Below are positions 6,698-7,233 of a stretch of DNA of 7,233 nt, piece after piece. The stretch covers positions 1 to 7,233 of the forward strand of contig JAUVIY010000131.1 in NCBI GenBank assembly GCA_030592625.1. Direction: 5' to 3'. The DNA is from Spirochaeta sp. (GTDB lineage: Bacteria; Spirochaetota; Spirochaetia; DSM-2461). The notes under the pieces are model-generated. The model did not search any database, was not told the DNA's origin, and saw nothing but the letters and a program-made list of their open reading frames with translations. Position 1 is the stretch's first letter. Each line of letters starts with the position of its first letter. The translations under genes and the position numbers were made by a program.

Positions 6698-7225
6698 TTA
6701 CTCCTCCAGAGAACTTCGTGACAGGCGGGATCGGCGGTGATATTCAGCATCGAGTCTCCTTCGGATACCCAGGCAATGCTGCGTAACCCGGCCGGACCAG
6801 TTCAGGTATTCCAATCGACGCTCGAGGGTCCAGAGATCAGGCAAAGCCGCAACATTTCCGGCATGATCGGCCAGCTTCAACAGTTTCACGTCCGGGGTAG
6901 CAACGGACACCCGGATCTCCCGTTGTCTTTTTTTCTCGTGTTTCGGAAGACCTTTATCATCGGTAACATCTGCAACAATCCGGGTGATTGCGGCACCGAA
7001 GTCCCGCTCCAGTTCCCCAAGCGTTGTATCGGTATCTTCAACCACATCATGTAAGGCTGCTGCACAGAGCAGTATAGGATCCCTCACTCCGGCGAATTCG
7101 GACAGAAGCCATATAACTTCGATGAGATGGTTGACATAAGGCTCCGCCCGGGACCCCTTTCGCCGCTGGTCCGAATGCCTTTCGGCGGCGAACTTCAAAG
7201 CCCGGTAGACTTCGGTATCATTCAC
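6698..7225 (-). CDS. Small HD-domain (p)ppGpp hydrolase (SAH, MESH1-like)
   Basis: This is a single-domain relative of the hydrolase half of RelA/SpoT. It is expected to remove the 3'-pyrophosphate of (p)ppGpp; some MESH1 relatives also dephosphorylate NADPH. Its 175 residues match MESH1 (about 180), with no synthetase, TGS or ACT domain. The metal ligands H33 (PYVNH), H59-D60 (ALHD) and D120 (KLADH) are all present, as are Q20-R21-R22-K23, E63-D64 in VVEDTDTT, TDDKGLPKHEKKR (88-100) and N124. The C-terminal tail is rich in arginine and serine. The GTG at 7225 is the first start seen but has no Shine-Dalgarno, and the frame stays open to the window edge (7233), so the true start may lie outside. 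The gene is first in the visible leftward series and is coupled to the phosphorylase gene by a 2-nt gap. The hydrolase fold is secure; the substrate preference is inferred. Confidence 0.9.
   Translation of the reverse strand: MNDTEVYRALKFAAERHSDQRRKGSRAEPYVNHLIEVIWLLSEFAGVRDPILLCAAALHDVVEDTDTTLGELERDFGAAITRIVADVTDDKGLPKHEKKRQREIRVSVATPDVKLLKLADHAGNVAALPDLWTLERRLEYLNWSGRVTQHCLGIRRRLDAEYHRRSRLSRSSLEE
6701..6707 (-). promoter_or_regulatory. Ribosome-binding site of punA inside the hydrolase gene
   Basis: GGAGGAG on the minus strand encodes the last two glutamates of the hydrolase and ends five bases before the punA ATG, with the hydrolase TAA between them. Ribosomes finishing the hydrolase would cover this site, the usual layout for coupled translation. 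Confidence 0.85.
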
Positions 7226-7233
7226 CTTCGCGA

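Noticed and set aside
1..7233. CRISPR array, tRNA or rRNA gene, insertion sequence or phage gene
   Set aside because: No regularly spaced repeats, cloverleaf-like sequence, transposase or integrase motifs were seen on either strand.

Overview
The window looks like ordinary chromosome from an anaerobic or facultative bacterium with roughly balanced G+C. I see no phage, plasmid, IS, CRISPR, tRNA or rRNA signal. The gene styles (Rex of the 'GKPRVGY' type, a YkpA/YbiT-type ABC-F protein, a MESH1-like alarmone hydrolase, a [4Fe-4S] U32 protein) and a cytoplasmic GNAT-histidine kinase fusion would fit a spirochaete or a Firmicutes-like lineage. I favour a spirochaete, but this is an impression from protein style and not a measured assignment.

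Layout. A rightward gene for the redox repressor Rex (positions 1-647, 5' end cut by the window edge) converges on five leftward genes. Reading the minus strand in transcription order these are: a small HD-domain (p)ppGpp hydrolase (7225-6698, 5' end close to or beyond the window edge), a trimeric-type purine nucleoside phosphorylase (6695-5865), a TrhP/YegQ-like U32 protein (5757-4414), a 655-residue GNAT-histidine kinase fusion with an unrecognised C-terminal region (4356-2389), and an ABC-F ATPase (2304-667). The first two are separated by 2 nt, and the ribosome-binding site of the phosphorylase lies inside the last codons of the hydrolase, so they are almost certainly one translationally coupled unit. 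The gaps further down are 107, 57 and 84 nt. The ABC-F gene has its own good promoter and Shine-Dalgarno sequence. The Rex and ABC-F stop codons face each other across only 19 nt, with no convincing terminator. No stretch longer than 107 nt is gene-free.

How the genes may work together. Hydrolase and phosphorylase both act on purine nucleotide pools (alarmone breakdown and nucleoside salvage). The U32 protein probably modifies tRNA, and the ABC-F protein probably acts on the ribosome. Rex senses NADH/NAD+. The loose theme is translation, stringent response and redox or energy state; the co-function is inferred.

Most worth a second look: (1) the soluble orphan kinase with an N-terminal acetyltransferase domain, an atypical H-box and a C-terminal region I cannot assign; (2) the ABC-F protein, whose degenerate motifs all fall in one of its two composite ATP sites; (3) an 11-bp perfect inverted repeat followed by a second hairpin and a repeat that could compete for pairing, all inside the ABC-F coding region; and (4) the coupled alarmone hydrolase/purine phosphorylase pair.
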